In this document: piece after piece, positions 63,055 through 64,000 of the stretch
How positions within the stretch are numbered: position 1 is the first letter of the stretch
Layout of the letters: each line of letters begins with the position of its first letter
NCBI RefSeq assembly: GCF_900007165.1
Contig: NZ_CYGY02000115.1
Location: forward strand, 1 to 64,000
DNA: 64,000 bases
Reading direction: 5' to 3'
From: Paraburkholderia piptadeniae
GTDB taxonomy: Bacteria > Pseudomonadota > Gammaproteobacteria > Burkholderiales > Burkholderiaceae
Position numbers and translations under genes: made by a program
The notes under the pieces: model-generated
Told to the model about the DNA's origin: nothing
Database searches by the model: none
What the model saw: only the letters and a program-made list of their open reading frames with translations

Positions 63055-64000
63055 ATGAATAAGATTGCCTACCTGCGCAACAAGGTTGCCGCGGAATTTG
63101 TGAGCCACATCGCCCAGATGCTTACCGGAGAGATCGCCGTTGAAGGGATCTGGCGGGGCTTCGAGGCAAAATTCGGATCTGTACCGGACAAGACGCTCGA
63201 GCAGCTTTTCCGGAGATACTCGTGGCGGGAGAAGAGCCTTCTTGAGACTACCCGGAACCTCCGGCCGCTTCGCCGCGCTCTGCGTCAAGCGTTGCGATTC
63301 CCAAGGAAACTGACGGCGGATACGCTGCGGGCCCACTTGAATCCGATCATGGGTTGGGGGATGGGTAGCGCAGAGTCCTATGATGAGTGGGCTCGCGATC
63401 AGGGTGAACGGCTTGTCACGTTGTTCATGGATGGCATTACCGCGCTCAACTCGGACTCCCCCGACCTCTCTGCGTTCGAAAGGGCCAAAATGAACGCCGG
63501 ATTCACAAAGTCATTCAGCCATGCTGCGGACCACAGCATCATGCTTGACGGCCGGGTCGGCGCAGCATTGTGTTTGCTCGTGCGCCAGTTTCTGAGGAGG
63601 CATCCAGAGCTTGGCGTGAATGGCGTGCCGGAAGTTCTTGCCTTTCGTTGGGGAGAGCAAAGACCGCGGCCTGGCCAGCCTTCGGTCCCTCGAAATCCCT
63701 CTGGTGAGGGGTTTAAATTTGGTCGGCTCTCGAGTGCGGGTAGTCGCCGCTGGGCCGAACTGAATATTCGGGCGAATTGGATTCTTCGAGCGGCACGTGA
63801 TCAGGCTGGGGCCAAATGGTGCCGCGGTCGCTATGGCCTTAGGCACATTGAGGCCGCACTTTTCATGCTGGGATATCAAATTGATCCGCTCGCGACGAAC
63901 TACGCCAACCGTTCGTTTTCCCCGTCCTCTGAGGCCGTCGTGCCAACGCACTCAAACAGGCGCGCAATGCCCGTACTGACCAACTTTGCGCGCGCGCATG
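63055..64000 (+). CDS. OGG-fold glycosylase-like protein, cut by the window end
   Basis: An open frame from ATG 63055 (GAGG upstream) running to the end without a stop, 315 codons so far. The middle HSIMLDGRVGAALCLLVRQF and the later RHIEAALFMLGY resemble proteins called 8-oxoguanine DNA glycosylase OGG-fold, which share a DxRVAxAL motif. The basic N-terminus (RRYSWREKSLL, LRPLRRALRQALRF) is unassigned. Such proteins occur in defence islands. Family assignment is from motif memory only. Confidence 0.55.
   Translation, partial: MNKIAYLRNKVAAEFVSHIAQMLTGEIAVEGIWRGFEAKFGSVPDKTLEQLFRRYSWREKSLLETTRNLRPLRRALRQALRFPRKLTADTLRAHLNPIMGWGMGSAESYDEWARDQGERLVTLFMDGITALNSDSPDLSAFERAKMNAGFTKSFSHAADHSIMLDGRVGAALCLLVRQFLRRHPELGVNGVPEVLAFRWGEQRPRPGQPSVPRNPSGEGFKFGRLSSAGSRRWAELNIRANWILRAARDQAGAKWCRGRYGLRHIEAALFMLGYQIDPLATNYANRSFSPSSEAVVPTHSNRRAMPVLTNFARAH

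Larger units (their letters stand above)
48421..64000. mobile_element. Genomic island 2 at the same tRNA site (right end beyond window)
   Basis: A P4-type integrase starts 177 bp after the displaced tRNA end and reads inward, the usual position for tRNA-site elements. The following genes are defence type. I looked by eye for another copy of the tRNA 3' end between 59500 and 64000 and found none, so the right boundary is outside the window or obscured. Confidence 0.65.

Overview
The window looks like chromosomal DNA from a Burkholderia-group betaproteobacterium (Paraburkholderia, Caballeronia or Burkholderia). This rests on high G+C, a DUF4148 protein, an H-NS-family protein with the Burkholderia-type C-terminus, a HiPIP, many periplasmic binding proteins, and the block rsmI / yraN-diaA-dolP, which matches the gene order at the E. 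coli yra locus. Identification is from protein reading only; no database search was possible.

Positions 1-26962 are ordinary chromosome. They hold a sugar-binding protein, a LacI-type regulator and an aldose epimerase tied together by three copies of one operator-like sequence. These are followed by an EEP-family hydrolase, an AAA+ ATPase, an FAD oxidoreductase, HiPIP, two MFS transporters, an amidase, a dienelactone hydrolase (with a 7-bp microsatellite upstream), a branched-chain amino-acid binding protein, a JmjC-like oxygenase, a haem-utilisation-like flavin protein, H-NS, a CDF metal exporter, an Lrp regulator, a DEDD exonuclease with GloC, RlpA, and the rsmI/yraN/diaA/dolP/cytochrome c block.

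A tRNA-Ala(CGC) at 26963-27038 is the landing site of a first genomic island, about 21.4 kb, ending at a 36-bp direct repeat at 48358-48393 beside a leftward tyrosine integrase. The island carries defence- and maintenance-type genes: a type ISP restriction-modification enzyme with HEPN-like proteins on both sides; an operon of GIY-YIG nuclease, PD-(D/E)xK nuclease, membrane protein and UDG-like protein; a primase-like/XPD-like iron-sulfur helicase next to a 0.9-kb repeat-rich non-coding region; a serine recombinase; and a cassette of a membrane protein plus two ComEC-type metallo-beta-lactamase-fold proteins.

Immediately beyond the displaced tRNA 3' end a P4-type integrase (48597-49808) opens a second island whose far end is not in the window. 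It carries a four-gene set (DUF499 ATPase, DUF3780, DUF1156 DNA methyltransferase, PLD-SNF2 helicase) that reads as one DNA-modification-based antiphage system. It also carries a higBA toxin-antitoxin pair whose antitoxin is fused to an ImmA/IrrE protease, a 57-bp minisatellite, and a window-truncated gene resembling the OGG-fold glycosylase family. The strongest candidates for under-described biology are the MBL-pair cassette, the nuclease/UDG operon, the primase-XPD fusion with its origin-like region, and the DUF499/DUF3780/DUF1156/PLD-SNF2 system.
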